Shown here one piece after another: positions 16,441 through 25,025 of a stretch of DNA of 64,000 bases. This DNA comes from Cupriavidus pauculus. Lineage in GTDB: Bacteria > Pseudomonadota > Gammaproteobacteria > Burkholderiales > Burkholderiaceae. The stretch lies in NCBI RefSeq assembly GCF_008693385.1, contig NZ_CP044065.1:496001-560000 (forward strand). Direction: 5' to 3'. Position 1 is the stretch's first letter. Every line of letters starts with the position of its first letter. A model generated the notes under the pieces. The model was given only the letters and a program-made list of their open reading frames with translations, made no database searches and was not told the DNA's origin. The position numbers were made by a program, and so were the translations under genes.

Positions 16441-16857
16441 ATGTCGACGATGGTCATCGAATCGCATCCGCTCGTGCGCCTTGGCATGCAACGCATGCTC
16501 GAACGCATGCCGGGTGTGGGCGCCGTGCGCAGCCTGGAGCCCAGCGCCGTGATGGGCCTGCGGGAGAGCCCCGAGGAAGCGCTGGTCCTCTTCGGCATGT
16601 CCGAGGATGCGACCGACAACTGGTATCTGCTGCGACGCCTGCATCAGGCGATGCCGAACGCGCGCATCCTGCTGCTGTCGGACAACATGTGGCTGCGCGT
16701 GCCGTCGTCGCTGCAGACCTGCGGCGTGGTGGAACACCTGCCGAAGTCCGCGTCCATCGAGCGCATGGAAGCCGCCATCCGCAACATCCTGGAAGACGAC
16801 TACATGCCGCTGCCGATGCCGGGCCGCCACGCATGGGAGGCCGTGCAGCACCAGTGA
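16441..16857 (+). CDS. Stand-alone pseudo-receiver (REC-like) protein
   Basis: 138 residues. GGGAGAGGAA ends 3 nt before the ATG. The sequence follows a NarL-type receiver domain: the start VIESHPLVRLGMQRMLERMP corresponds to the usual DDHPLVRxGL, and the conserved lysine is present (HLPKSAS, K102). However, the phospho-acceptor aspartate expected at the end of strand 3 is glycine (ALVLFG, G52), and the acidic pair is reduced to E7-S8. There is no output or DNA-binding domain after the receiver. It probably acts as a phosphorylation-independent adaptor. It is driven by a sigma-54 promoter and follows fapA. The function of this protein is unknown. Confidence 0.75.
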   Translation: MSTMVIESHPLVRLGMQRMLERMPGVGAVRSLEPSAVMGLRESPEEALVLFGMSEDATDNWYLLRRLHQAMPNARILLLSDNMWLRVPSSLQTCGVVEHLPKSASIERMEAAIRNILEDDYMPLPMPGRHAWEAVQHQ

Positions 16858-16858
16858 A

Positions 16859-17233
16859 TTACTGACGCCACACCACGTGCGCGACGGCGGCGCAGGTCGC
16901 CATCGCGCCCGTCCACTTTCTCTCCGTCACGGTCCGGATCTGCTGTGCCTCGGGCATGGCGATCGGCCGCTGACGCCGCTCCGCCAGATTGTTCGCGATG
17001 TTCGTCGCGACGGTCCGGCACTGCGTCTCCGCGGTGCTACGCCGCAACACGAAATCCGGGTAGCGGTAATTCATCGTCAGCATGAAGCCATCCGCGACAT
17101 ACTCCACCGTGTATTCGGTGGACATGTCGTACGTCGACATCTGACGTGTGGAGGCCGGCGGCGGGGGTGTCGTCGTGCTGCACGCCGTGGCCAGCGCGCA
17201 TGTCGTTGCGGCCAGCGCCAATCTGATCTTCAC
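16859..17233 (-). CDS. Putative outer-membrane or periplasmic lipoprotein
   Basis: 124 residues. The N-terminal signal peptide ends in a lipobox (ALATAC, Cys18), followed by a flexible STTTPPPPAST spacer. The mature part carries two further cysteines (TQC and ATC), possibly disulfide-bonded in the periplasm, and a tyrosine-rich segment (STYDMSTEYTVEYVADGF). There is no recognised family. It converges with the pseudo-receiver gene with a 1-bp gap and lies 46 bp downstream of the DUF1120 gene, with which it could form a two-gene unit. Confidence 0.72.
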   Translation of the reverse strand: MKIRLALAATTCALATACSTTTPPPPASTRQMSTYDMSTEYTVEYVADGFMLTMNYRYPDFVLRRSTAETQCRTVATNIANNLAERRQRPIAMPEAQQIRTVTERKWTGAMATCAAVAHVVWRQ

Positions 17234-17279
17234 TGCGGGGCTCCCGGTTGTCTGCCATCAGCCCGCGATGGTAGCGCGA

Positions 17280-18026
17280 TTACAGATAACTGAGCGAGAT
17301 CGTGGCCAGGCCGTCGATCTGCACTTCCTGATCGAGCGGCGGCAGATCGCCGGTCTTGCCCAGTGCGAGCGTGACCTTGATCGGTTGCGTGATGACCTTG
17401 TACGCGGCCGGGGGACTGGAGCTCGACGGCGCCCATGCGTGCAGCCGCACGCCCGGTTGCGCGGGCCCCAGCAGCGAGCTGATCCATTGCTTGCCGCCAT
17501 CCTGCGAATAGACGGCCGTCACGCTGGCGCCATCGGCCGTGGCCTGCACGCCGGCATTGGAGCCGAGCATCAGCGAATAGGCGCCGATGGTCTTGCCGCC
17601 GATCGCGCCGACCCCGAACGTGTACCCCGGCGTGGAAATCAGCGCGGTGCCCGCGGCCTCGTTGACGGTGCCGGCGCGGTTGTCGGTGGTGGTGATGCCG
17701 ACCTTCGTGGCCGTGTTGCAGGTGATGGTCAGCGTCACGATCTGCGCGGGAAGCACCGTGGCCGCGGTCGCGCTCAGTGCGCGCGCGGAGATGGTGCCGA
17801 AATCCGCGATGGCACCGCCGGACAGGGCGGTACTGCAGGCAGCGGGACGGATGACGCCGGTTACGGTGAGGTCGGCGGAACCGGCTGCGTGCGCGCCGAT
17901 GGGGGCGAGGCAAGACACCGCGGCGGCGATGACAGCCGCGGCGCGCGCGATCCGGCGAGGGCCGCGCAAGTCGGGATGGGGAACGTTGGAATGGTGAAAG
18001 ACGGGATGGATTAAGCGCGTGTGCAT
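17280..18026 (-). CDS. DUF1120 family exported protein (fimbrial-adhesin-like)
   Basis: 248 residues from the ATG at 18026; an ATG at 18062 is also possible. A hydrophobic signal (RAAAVIAAAVSCLAPIGAHA, about 29-48) precedes a mature protein starting AGSADLTVTG. Motifs GVIRPAACSTALSGGAIADFG and LTITCNTATKVGI, with two cysteines likely in a disulfide, and the beta-strand pattern to the C-terminus match DUF1120 proteins, which resemble pilin subunits. No chaperone or usher gene is nearby, so a free secreted role is equally possible. Confidence 0.7.
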   Translation of the reverse strand: MHTRLIHPVFHHSNVPHPDLRGPRRIARAAAVIAAAVSCLAPIGAHAAGSADLTVTGVIRPAACSTALSGGAIADFGTISARALSATAATVLPAQIVTLTITCNTATKVGITTTDNRAGTVNEAAGTALISTPGYTFGVGAIGGKTIGAYSLMLGSNAGVQATADGASVTAVYSQDGGKQWISSLLGPAQPGVRLHAWAPSSSSPPAAYKVITQPIKVTLALGKTGDLPPLDQEVQIDGLATISLSYL

Positions 18027-18128
18027 GATGGTGCGGGGGCGGAATGGCGAAGACCTATGCATTCTCGTTGCCGTCGCGGCCTCGATGAATCGCTGTTTCT
18101 TTAAAACGAACGCAAAGTGACGCGCAAA

Positions 18129-18162
18129 CAAAAATGCCGCCCGGCGCAGACCGAGGCGGCAT
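18129..18162 (-). terminator. Rho-independent terminator of lactate permease gene
   Basis: Read on the minus strand, ATGCCGCC and GGCGGCAT form a perfect 8-bp stem (18134-18141 with 18155-18162) followed by TTTTTG. It lies 43 bp beyond the lctP stop. Confidence 0.85.
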
Positions 18163-18204
18163 CGAAGGTGTCCTGCCCGCTGACGCGAGCAGGGAAGTGC
18201 AAAT

Positions 18205-19881
18205 TCAATGAACGACCATGTGCGTGAACGGCGGCACATAGGCCTGGAGCGTTACGAAAAGTCCGACCAGAATCGCGAGCGCGATCGAGTGGAAGAACAC
18301 GTAGCGAAGGATGTCGCCCTCGTGGCCGTACCACTTCGTCGCGGTGGAGGCCACGACGATCGACTGCGCGTCGATCATCTTGCCCATCACGCCGCCCGAG
18401 CTGTTGGCCGAGGCCATCAGGATCGGCGACAGGCCCAGCTGCTCCGCGGTGGTCTTCTGCAGGCCGCCGAACAGCACGTTGGAGGCCGTGTCGGAACCGG
18501 TCAGCGCCACGCCGAGCCAGCCCAGCATCGTGCCGAACAGCGGGTACAGCACGCCCGTCTGCGCGAACGCGAGGCCGAGCGTCGCGTCCAGGCCCGAATA
18601 ACGGGTCAGGTAGCCGATGCCGAACATCGCGCAGATCGTCAGCAGCGAGTAACGCGTGAGCTTGATCGTCTCCCAGTACTCCTTGATCAGGCGTGGCACC
18701 GAGTAGCCCATCAGCAGGCCGCCGACGATGGCCGATACCAGGATGCCGGTACCGGCCATCGACAGCACGTTGAACGTGAAGACCGCGCCTTCGGCGGTTT
18801 CCTTCGGCACCACGGGCGGCCCCTTGAGGACCATCTTGTCGAGGCCCGGAATCGGAAATTTCCACTGCCACAGGCCGTCCATCAGTTTCTTGAACTCCGG
18901 GATCCCCCACATAAATACGAAAACGGTGAGGATGACCCACGGCATCCATGCCTTGACCACCGAGATGCCCGCCGACGCGGCGGTCGCCCTGGCATCGGCC
19001 TCGATCGCTTCCGCGTGATCGACCTTCGAGTCGTCATCGCGGCCGAGAATCTTGGTCGAGGTCCAGATTTCCTTCGGCTGCCAGATCTTCAGGAAGCCTG
19101 CCAGGCAGCCCATCGAGATCAGGGCCGAAATCACGTCCACGAGCCACGGGCCATGGAAGTTCGACACGAGGAACTGCGGAATCGCGAAGCTGACGCCGGC
19201 CACGAGAATCGCGGGCCAGATCGCGAGCATGCCGCGGAAGCCCGCGAACGCCCAGATCAGCCAGAACGGCACGAGCACCGAGAAGAACGGCAGCTGGCGG
19301 CCGATCATCGCGGACAGCGCGGTCTGCTCCAGGCCCGTGACCGCGGACAGGCCGATGATCGGCGCACCGAGCGCACCGAAGGCCACGGGCGCGGTATTGG
19401 CGATGAGCGCCAGGCCCGATGCCGCGAGCGGCGAGAAGCCGAGGCCGATCAGGATCGCACCGGTCACCGCCACCGGCGTGCCGAAGCCCGCCGCGCCTTC
19501 GAAGAACGCGCCGAAGCTGAAGGCCACGAGCAGCAGCTGGAGCCGCCGATCCTCGGTGATGCCCGAGATCGAGTTCTGCAACACCTTGAATGAGCCGTTC
19601 AGGGTGGTGAGCCGGTGCAGGAAGATGATGTTGAGCACGATCCAGCCGATCGGGAACAGGCCCGATACGATGCCGAGACCGGCCGCCTTGCTGGCCATCT
19701 CCGCCGGCATGCCGAACACGAACGACGCCACGATGACACCGACCACCAGCGCCAGGCCGGCGGCGAAGTGGGCCTGCAGATGGAAAAATGCGAGCGCCGC
19801 GAGCAGCACGGCGACAGGGACACCCGCGGCAATGGTCGACAGCGCCATATTGCCTAGCGGGTCATAGACTTGACTCCACAC
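18205..19881 (-). CDS. lctP: L-lactate permease
   Basis: 558 residues, typical of the LctP family (TC 2.A.14), with about 12-14 hydrophobic segments. Family motifs include FGAFFEGAAGFGTPVAVTGA (about 123-142) and GALGAPIIGLSAVTGL. A cytoplasmic charged loop (about 278-300, GRDDDSKVDHAEAIEADAR) splits the bundle. It imports lactate, probably with protons. No lactate dehydrogenase gene is adjacent, so it is a stand-alone unit with its own terminator. Palindromes about 140 bp upstream of the start may bind its regulator. Confidence 0.93.
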   Translation of the reverse strand: MWSQVYDPLGNMALSTIAAGVPVAVLLAALAFFHLQAHFAAGLALVVGVIVASFVFGMPAEMASKAAGLGIVSGLFPIGWIVLNIIFLHRLTTLNGSFKVLQNSISGITEDRRLQLLLVAFSFGAFFEGAAGFGTPVAVTGAILIGLGFSPLAASGLALIANTAPVAFGALGAPIIGLSAVTGLEQTALSAMIGRQLPFFSVLVPFWLIWAFAGFRGMLAIWPAILVAGVSFAIPQFLVSNFHGPWLVDVISALISMGCLAGFLKIWQPKEIWTSTKILGRDDDSKVDHAEAIEADARATAASAGISVVKAWMPWVILTVFVFMWGIPEFKKLMDGLWQWKFPIPGLDKMVLKGPPVVPKETAEGAVFTFNVLSMAGTGILVSAIVGGLLMGYSVPRLIKEYWETIKLTRYSLLTICAMFGIGYLTRYSGLDATLGLAFAQTGVLYPLFGTMLGWLGVALTGSDTASNVLFGGLQKTTAEQLGLSPILMASANSSGGVMGKMIDAQSIVVASTATKWYGHEGDILRYVFFHSIALAILVGLFVTLQAYVPPFTHMVVH

Positions 19882-20020
19882 GATGACTCCTCCTCTGGTG
19901 TTGGCGGCCGCCTTGCCTCTTTGTGCCTGGACGACCGTTTTGCCACGTGCGGCGACCGCCGCTTGTATGGCAAATGTCGGATTTTAAGGAGCGGTCTATC
20001 GCGAACGGCCCAAATTCCGG

Positions 20021-20044
20021 TCACGGACTCCGTGAATCGGATTC
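20021..20044. promoter_or_regulatory. Two adjoining palindromes upstream of lctP
   Basis: TCACGGA-C-TCCGTGA (20021-20035) is a perfect 15-bp palindrome that runs into GAATC-G-GATTC (20034-20044). They lie in the 264-bp gap between the lactate permease start and the GST gene end; the rest of the gap shows nothing recognisable. The position suits an operator for lctP. Confidence 0.4.
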
Positions 20045-20145
20045 AGGGATCAGGGTTTGCTCGGGGGAGCGAGGGCATCGCGACGCACGTTCCTGGGACC
20101 CAACGGGAGGGTACTCCTCAAACGCGCGTTCGATTTCGAGGGAAA

Positions 20146-20835
20146 TTACTGGAGGGGGAGGACGAGGATGCCGGTCGCGGCCGGGCGGGCGCGCATGGCG
20201 GCAAGCCAGCGCTCGAGATGCGGTCGCGCGGCGTGGGGTGCGGGTGTGCCGAACCAGCGATGGGCGGCGCAGGCGAGCGAGATGTCGGCCATGGTGAAGC
20301 GGTCGCCGCCGATGAATTCCTTGCCTTCGAGCGCGGCGTCAAGCATGGCCGCGAGCGGCTCGGTACGGGCGCACGAGGCCGCGATCACGGCGTCGTCGCG
20401 GGCGTCGGCCGGCGCACGCACGAGGTTCAGGAAGGCCGGCCCCATGGCGGGGCTGAAAGCGGTCGTCTGCCAGTCCATCCACCGGTCCGCGGACGCGCGC
20501 GCCTTGACGTCGGCGGGCCACAGCGTGCCCTCGCCATAGCGCGCGCACAGATAGCGCACGATCGCGTTCGACTCCCACAGCACGAACGGTTCGCCACCGA
20601 CGTCCGTGCCGCGGAAATCCTCGATCACGGGAATCAGGCGGTTCGGGTTGAGCCGCACATAGGCTTCGGTGTCCAGCTCCCCGCGCACGTGGCCGATATC
20701 GATGCGTTCGTGGTCGAGGTGCAGCTCGCGCGCGCACCAGACCACCTTCTGCACGTTGATCGACGAGAGCCGGCCCCAGATGCGGAGCATGCCCTGGCCC
20801 TGTCCGTCGTCTGCACCGAAGTCTGGCTGTGCCAT
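20146..20835 (-). CDS. Glutathione S-transferase
   Basis: 229 residues; starting at Met16 (20790) would give the more usual GST N-terminus MLRIWGRLSSINVQKVVW. The thioredoxin-like N-domain has the SSINVQK glutathione-site region, NPNRLIPVIED with the cis-proline, and the ESNAIVRYL glutathione-binding motif; the all-helical C-domain spans about residues 110-215 with DRFTMADISLACA. It conjugates glutathione to electrophiles; the substrate is unknown. It is the last gene of a run of seven minus-strand genes and is separated from the aminotransferase by 66 bp containing an 8-bp tandem repeat. Confidence 0.9.
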   Translation of the reverse strand: MAQPDFGADDGQGQGMLRIWGRLSSINVQKVVWCARELHLDHERIDIGHVRGELDTEAYVRLNPNRLIPVIEDFRGTDVGGEPFVLWESNAIVRYLCARYGEGTLWPADVKARASADRWMDWQTTAFSPAMGPAFLNLVRAPADARDDAVIAASCARTEPLAAMLDAALEGKEFIGGDRFTMADISLACAAHRWFGTPAPHAARPHLERWLAAMRARPAATGILVLPLQ

Positions 20836-20863
20836 CGCGCGGGTTCCCGTGTTCGCTATGTGA

Positions 20864-20903
20864 GGTCGATCGGTCGATCGGTCGATCGGTCGATCGGTCG
20901 ATC
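20864..20903. repeat. Five exact tandem copies of GGTCGATC at the aminotransferase stop codon
   Basis: GGTCGATC repeats five times without error (20864-20903). The minus-strand stop codon of the aminotransferase (20902-20904) overlaps the last copy. It is 100 percent identical across copies, suggesting recent slippage. Confidence 0.95.
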
Positions 20904-22089
20904 AGGCCGCGCGGGCCTGCGGCGCGGCCTGCGCGATCGCTTCGCGGAACAGCTCGCCAAGGATCGTCACGCCCTGCTCGATGCGTTCCGGCGGTACCGT
21001 CACGAACGCGAGGCGCAGCGTGTTCTTGCGCGGCGCGCCCGCATAGAACGGCGCGCCCGGCACGTAGGCCACGTTGCGGCGCACGGCTTCCTCGAGGATC
21101 TTCATGCTGTCGAGGCCTTCGGGCAGCTCCACCCAGATGAACATGCCGCCTTCGGGGCGGTTCCAGGTCACGCCCGCGGGCATATGGCGCGTCAGCGCGT
21201 CGAGCATGCACTCGCACTGCTTGCCGTACAGGTCGCGGATGGTCGGGATATGGCGCTCGAGCAGGCCGTCGCGCACGCTCTCGTACGCGAGGCGCTGCGT
21301 GAAGCTGGGCGTGTGCAGGTCCGAGGCCTGCTTGGCCTGGCATAGCTTGAAATGCAGGTCGGGCGGGGCGATCACGAAGCCGAGGCGCAGGCCGGGGGCC
21401 AGGATCTTCGAGAACGAGCCCATGTAGATCACGCCGTCCGGGTTCATCGACAGCAGCGTCGGCAGCTGGTCGCCGGTATAGCTCAGTTCGCCGTAGGGAT
21501 CGTCTTCCACGATCAGCAGGTCCAGTTCCTTCGCGCGCGCGATCAGCGCCTGGCGGCGCTCGAGCGGCAGGCGGCGGCCGGTCGGGTTCTGGAAGTTCGG
21601 CAGCGCGTACAGGAAGCGCGCGCCGCTGGTCAGTTCACGCGTCAGTGCCTCGGGCAGCAGACCGCGTTCGTCGGTCGGCACCGACACGAATTCGGGTTCG
21701 AACAGCGAGAAGGCCTGCAGCGCGCCGAGGTAGCTCGGCGTCTCCACCAGCACGGGGCTGCCCGGGTCGATCATGACCTTCGCGATCAGGTCGAGCGCCT
21801 GTTGCGAGCCGGTGGTGATGAGCACGCGTTCCACCCCCACGTTGTAGCGCTTCGCCACGAACTCGCGCAGCGGCAGATACCCCTCGGTGGAAGCGTACTG
21901 CAGCGCGGCCTGCGGGTTGTCGGCGAATACACGGGCTACCGCGGCTTCCATTGCCGCTACCGGGAACGATGCCGGAGAGGGCAGGCCGCCGGCGAAGGAA
22001 ATGACTTCCGGACGCTCGGTGACCTTCAGGATTTCGCGGATGGCCGAGCTGGTCAGTTGCTGTGCCCGGCGGGAGATAGCCCATTTCAT
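20902..22089 (-). CDS. PLP-dependent aminotransferase (2-aminoadipate/LysN-like class I)
   Basis: 395 residues, fold-type I. Motifs: SFAGGLPSPASFP (N-terminus), ITTGSQQALDL, PNFQNPTGRR, EDDPYGELSY, Schiff-base lysine K228 in MGSFSKILAPGLRLGF, and RLAFVTV near the C-terminus with the substrate-carboxylate arginine. This subgroup is MocR-domain-like but lacks the DNA-binding part. Members act on 2-aminoadipate, aromatic or branched-chain amino acids; the exact substrate cannot be read here. It sits 46 bp after ridA, which fits because RidA removes reactive enamine by-products of PLP enzymes. Confidence 0.9.
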   Translation of the reverse strand: MKWAISRRAQQLTSSAIREILKVTERPEVISFAGGLPSPASFPVAAMEAAVARVFADNPQAALQYASTEGYLPLREFVAKRYNVGVERVLITTGSQQALDLIAKVMIDPGSPVLVETPSYLGALQAFSLFEPEFVSVPTDERGLLPEALTRELTSGARFLYALPNFQNPTGRRLPLERRQALIARAKELDLLIVEDDPYGELSYTGDQLPTLLSMNPDGVIYMGSFSKILAPGLRLGFVIAPPDLHFKLCQAKQASDLHTPSFTQRLAYESVRDGLLERHIPTIRDLYGKQCECMLDALTRHMPAGVTWNRPEGGMFIWVELPEGLDSMKILEEAVRRNVAYVPGAPFYAGAPRKNTLRLAFVTVPPERIEQGVTILGELFREAIAQAAPQARAA

Positions 22090-22135
22090 GATGTGTCTCT
22101 ACTGGTCGTGGGGGTGAATCGTGTGGGGTGCTAGG

Positions 22136-22591
22136 TTACTTCACTTCGACGATCATTTCGATCTCGACGCAGGCGCCGAGCGGAATCTGCGCCACGCCGA
22201 AGGCGCTACGCGCATGCTTGCCCTTGTCGCCGAACACTTCCACGAGGAATTCCGAGCAGCCGTTGGTCACCAGATGCTGTTCGGTGTACTCGAGCGTGGA
22301 GTTGACGAGGCTCATGACCTTGACGATGCGCGTGACGCGGTTCAGGTCGCCCACATGGGCGTGCAGCGTGGCGAGCAGGTCGATGGCGATCGCGCGCGCG
22401 GCGGCCTTGCCGGTTTCGGTATCGACGTCCTTGCCGAGCTTGCCGACCCAGGGCTTGCCATCCTTCTTCGCGATATGGCCCGACAGGAAGACCGTGTTGC
22501 CGGTCTGCGCGGCCATCACGTAGGCGGCGGCCGGTGCGCCCGCGGTGGGCAGTTCCACGCCGAGGCGCGAGAGGGTGTCATAGACGGACAT
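22136..22591 (-). CDS. RidA family enamine/imine deaminase
   Basis: 151 residues, longer than classic RidA (about 128) and typical of the subgroup beginning with SVYDTLSRLGVELP. Motifs FLSGHIAKKDGKP and the C-terminal HARSAFGVAQIPLGACVEIEMI place an arginine (HARSA) in the ligand pocket. RidA hydrolyses 2-aminoacrylate-type intermediates released by PLP enzymes. Its gene lies directly upstream of the aminotransferase gene and 10 bp after the EamA transporter gene, so they are almost surely one operon. Confidence 0.9.
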   Translation of the reverse strand: MSVYDTLSRLGVELPTAGAPAAAYVMAAQTGNTVFLSGHIAKKDGKPWVGKLGKDVDTETGKAAARAIAIDLLATLHAHVGDLNRVTRIVKVMSLVNSTLEYTEQHLVTNGCSEFLVEVFGDKGKHARSAFGVAQIPLGACVEIEMIVEVK

Positions 22592-22601
22592 GCATTCTCC
22601 T

Positions 22602-23609
22602 TCAGTGAAAACGTCCCGGGGCCGTGGGCCGGGTATCGAGGCGGGTGTTCAGGCTGGTATTCGGTCTGGCATCCGGGCCAGAGCCTGGCTGGCCTGCCGG
22701 GGCCGCGCCGCCCACGGCCGCCCGCCGGCCCAGCGCCACCACGGCGATGACCGCGATGGCAAAACCGATCGTCGCGGCGTCGAGCGGCTCGCCCAGAATG
22801 AGGGCGCCGCCCGCGAGTGTAAGAAACGGTTGCAGCAATTGTATCTGGCCGACGCGGGCCACGCCGCCTTTTGCCAGTCCGGCGTACCAGAACAGGAAGC
22901 CGACGAACATCGAGAACACGGACACATAGGCCATGCCGAGCCATGCGCGCGGAGACGCGGCGGCAATGGCGGCGGCGTCCGCGTGCGCGAGCCAGCCCAC
23001 CACGGGAAGCAGCAGCGGCAGCGACACCACGAGCGCCCAGCTGATGGTTTCCAGTCCGCCGAGTTCGCGCGAGAGCTTGCCGCCTTCGGCGTAGCCGAGC
23101 GCGCCGAGCACCACGGCCGCGAACAGATACCAGTCGGCGTGCTGCAGGCCGCCCGCACCTTGCCACAGCGCAAAGCCCACCACGAGCGCGCTGCCCGCGA
23201 GCGCGGACAGCCAGAAGGCGAACGAGGGGCGCTCCTGCCCGAACCATGCGGCGAACACGGCCGTGGCCAGCGGCAGCAGGCCGATGACGATCGCGCCGTG
23301 CGCGGCGGGTACCTCGCGCATGGCCAGCGACGAGAACACCGGGAAACCGGCCACGACGCCGACGGCCGTGACGATCAGCCGCGCCCATTGCCGGCCGCGC
23401 GGCCGCCGGTCCGCCGCCAGCGCGCCGCGCAGGGCCAGCAGGCCGAGCGCGAGCACGGCGGCGATGACCGCGCGCCCGAGCGCCACGAATAGCGCGTCGA
23501 ACTCGGCCACGGCCATGCGCGTGAACGGCAGCGTCTGGCTGAAGATGGCCACGCCGATGAATCCCAGCAGCATGCCGCCGCCGGCGGGGGTGTTCGTGTG
23601 TTGTGTCAT
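22602..23609 (-). CDS. EamA/DMT family transporter
   Basis: 335 residues from the ATG at 23609, which has a purine-rich ribosome binding site (GGAGA) a few bases upstream. There are ten predicted membrane helices in two EamA repeats (about 15-140 and 155-290), starting GMLLGFIGVAIFSQTLPFTR. The C-terminus is a hydrophilic proline/alanine tail. Such proteins export amino acids or other metabolites. It lies in the operon between ridA and the LysE gene with short gaps (10 and 22 bp). Confidence 0.88.
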   Translation of the reverse strand: MTQHTNTPAGGGMLLGFIGVAIFSQTLPFTRMAVAEFDALFVALGRAVIAAVLALGLLALRGALAADRRPRGRQWARLIVTAVGVVAGFPVFSSLAMREVPAAHGAIVIGLLPLATAVFAAWFGQERPSFAFWLSALAGSALVVGFALWQGAGGLQHADWYLFAAVVLGALGYAEGGKLSRELGGLETISWALVVSLPLLLPVVGWLAHADAAAIAAASPRAWLGMAYVSVFSMFVGFLFWYAGLAKGGVARVGQIQLLQPFLTLAGGALILGEPLDAATIGFAIAVIAVVALGRRAAVGGAAPAGQPGSGPDARPNTSLNTRLDTRPTAPGRFH

Positions 23610-23631
23610 GGCGCAGGTCTCCGTCGTCGTG

Positions 23632-24270
23632 CTAATGGGCACCGGGGCGGGCGCCCATGGCGATCCACAGCGCCGTGGCGCCGAGCGCGAGTCCCATGAT
23701 CCGGTTGAACCACGCCACGCGGTTGCCGTGCGAGAGCCATTGGCGCAGCGACGCGCCGAGCACGCCGTAGAACCCGTTGCTGATAAAACCGAGCGTCGCG
23801 AACACCGCGCTGACGAGCGCCGCGCGATGGAGCGTCGAGGGCGCGCCGGCCATATAGGACGCGGCGACGGCCAGCGACAGCATCCACGCCTTGATGTTCG
23901 CGTACTGCAGCGCCGCCGATTGCCACACGGTCATCGGGCGCAGGACCTGCTTCTCCGAAAGCCTGGTGCCGCGTGCGATGCGTGCCGCGAGCCACAGCAG
24001 ATAGATCACGCCGGCCACGTGGATGAGCGTGGCGAGCCACGGGCTTGCGAGAATCAGCGCGCCGACACCGGCCGCGCAGAGCGCGACGATGCTCGCGAAC
24101 CCGATCGACACGCCGAGGCTGTGCGGCAACGTGGCGCGCGCGCCGAAGTTCGCGCCGGTGACGGCGGCGATGGTCGTGTTCGGGCCGGGGGTGAACGTAC
24201 CGACGACCAGCAGCGTGACGAGCGCGAGAAACTGTTCGGGGGGCAGACCGGCAAGCCAGGCGTTGTTCAT
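23632..24270 (-). CDS. LysE/RhtB family amino acid exporter
   Basis: 212 residues. The start is the ATG at 24270, which overlaps the alaX-type stop by 4 bp (ATGA), evidence for translational coupling. It is a six-helix LysE-type protein with the signature TFTPGPNTTIAAVTGANFG near the N-terminus (about 24-42). Exported amino acid unknown; RhtB-type proteins export threonine, homoserine or others. Coupling to an alanyl-tRNA editing protein gene suggests export of a small amino acid such as alanine or serine, which is inference. Confidence 0.88.
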   Translation of the reverse strand: MNNAWLAGLPPEQFLALVTLLVVGTFTPGPNTTIAAVTGANFGARATLPHSLGVSIGFASIVALCAAGVGALILASPWLATLIHVAGVIYLLWLAARIARGTRLSEKQVLRPMTVWQSAALQYANIKAWMLSLAVAASYMAGAPSTLHRAALVSAVFATLGFISNGFYGVLGASLRQWLSHGNRVAWFNRIMGLALGATALWIAMGARPGAH

Positions 24271-24995
24271 GCGAAATTCACGACCACGCGTCGGTTGGTG
24301 CGGCTCTTCTTCTCGATCTTCGTGACGACGATCGCGCCGATCTCGCGCGTGTTGGCCACATGCGTGCCGCCGCACGGCTGGCGATCGACGCCGGGAATCT
24401 CGATGATGCGGATGGTCTCGGTACCGGCCGGCGGCGCGGCGCCGATCGTGCGCACGAGGTCGGGCTGCGCGGCGAGCGCTTCCGGCGTGATGCGGTCGAT
24501 GCGCAGTTCCGTCTGCGCGTCGATCAGGGCGTTGAGCCGTGTGGTCAGGTCCGCCTTGTCGAGCGTCGACTCGGGCAGATCGAAGTCGATGCGCGCGGAG
24601 TCGGGCGAGATGCCGCAGCCCGTCACGGGCACGGGAATCAGCGAGCCCAGCAGATGCAGGCACGTGTGCAGGCGCATCAGGCGATGGCGGCGCGTCCAGT
24701 CGATGGTCACCGTCACGCGATCGCCCACGGCGGGGCGGGCTGGGTTCGAGGGGGCGTCGGATGCCAGCACGTGCACGATGCGCGTGCGATCGTCGGCGTA
24801 GACCGTATCGGCGATCGCCAGCGTGCTGCCGTCGGCGAGCGTGAGCGTGCCGGTGTCGCCAGCCTGTCCGCCGCTGCGCGCGTAGCACACGGTCTGGTCG
24901 AGTTCGATGCCGTCGTCGCTCGCGGCGATCACGGTGGCCTCGCACGAGGTCAGGTAGGCATCGTCGTCGAAGCGCTTGCGGGTGGGGGCGGACAT
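24267..24995 (-). CDS. Alanyl-tRNA editing protein (AlaX-like)
   Basis: 242 residues: a free-standing relative of the AlaRS editing domain. The zinc ligands are visible: H110 and H114 (RLHTCLHLL), C208 and H212 (QPCGGTHV). The N-terminal beta-domain (about 10-95) carries YARSGGQAGDTG, typical of AlaX type II. It hydrolyses Ser or Gly mischarged on tRNA-Ala. The gene overlaps the LysE gene by 4 bp and follows the VOC protein gene by 30 bp, all under the divergent MocR regulator. Confidence 0.92.
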   Translation of the reverse strand: MSAPTRKRFDDDAYLTSCEATVIAASDDGIELDQTVCYARSGGQAGDTGTLTLADGSTLAIADTVYADDRTRIVHVLASDAPSNPARPAVGDRVTVTIDWTRRHRLMRLHTCLHLLGSLIPVPVTGCGISPDSARIDFDLPESTLDKADLTTRLNALIDAQTELRIDRITPEALAAQPDLVRTIGAAPPAGTETIRIIEIPGVDRQPCGGTHVANTREIGAIVVTKIEKKSRTNRRVVVNFA

Positions 24996-25025
24996 CCGGG
25001 GTCTCCGTTCTTCTGGGTGCTGGGG

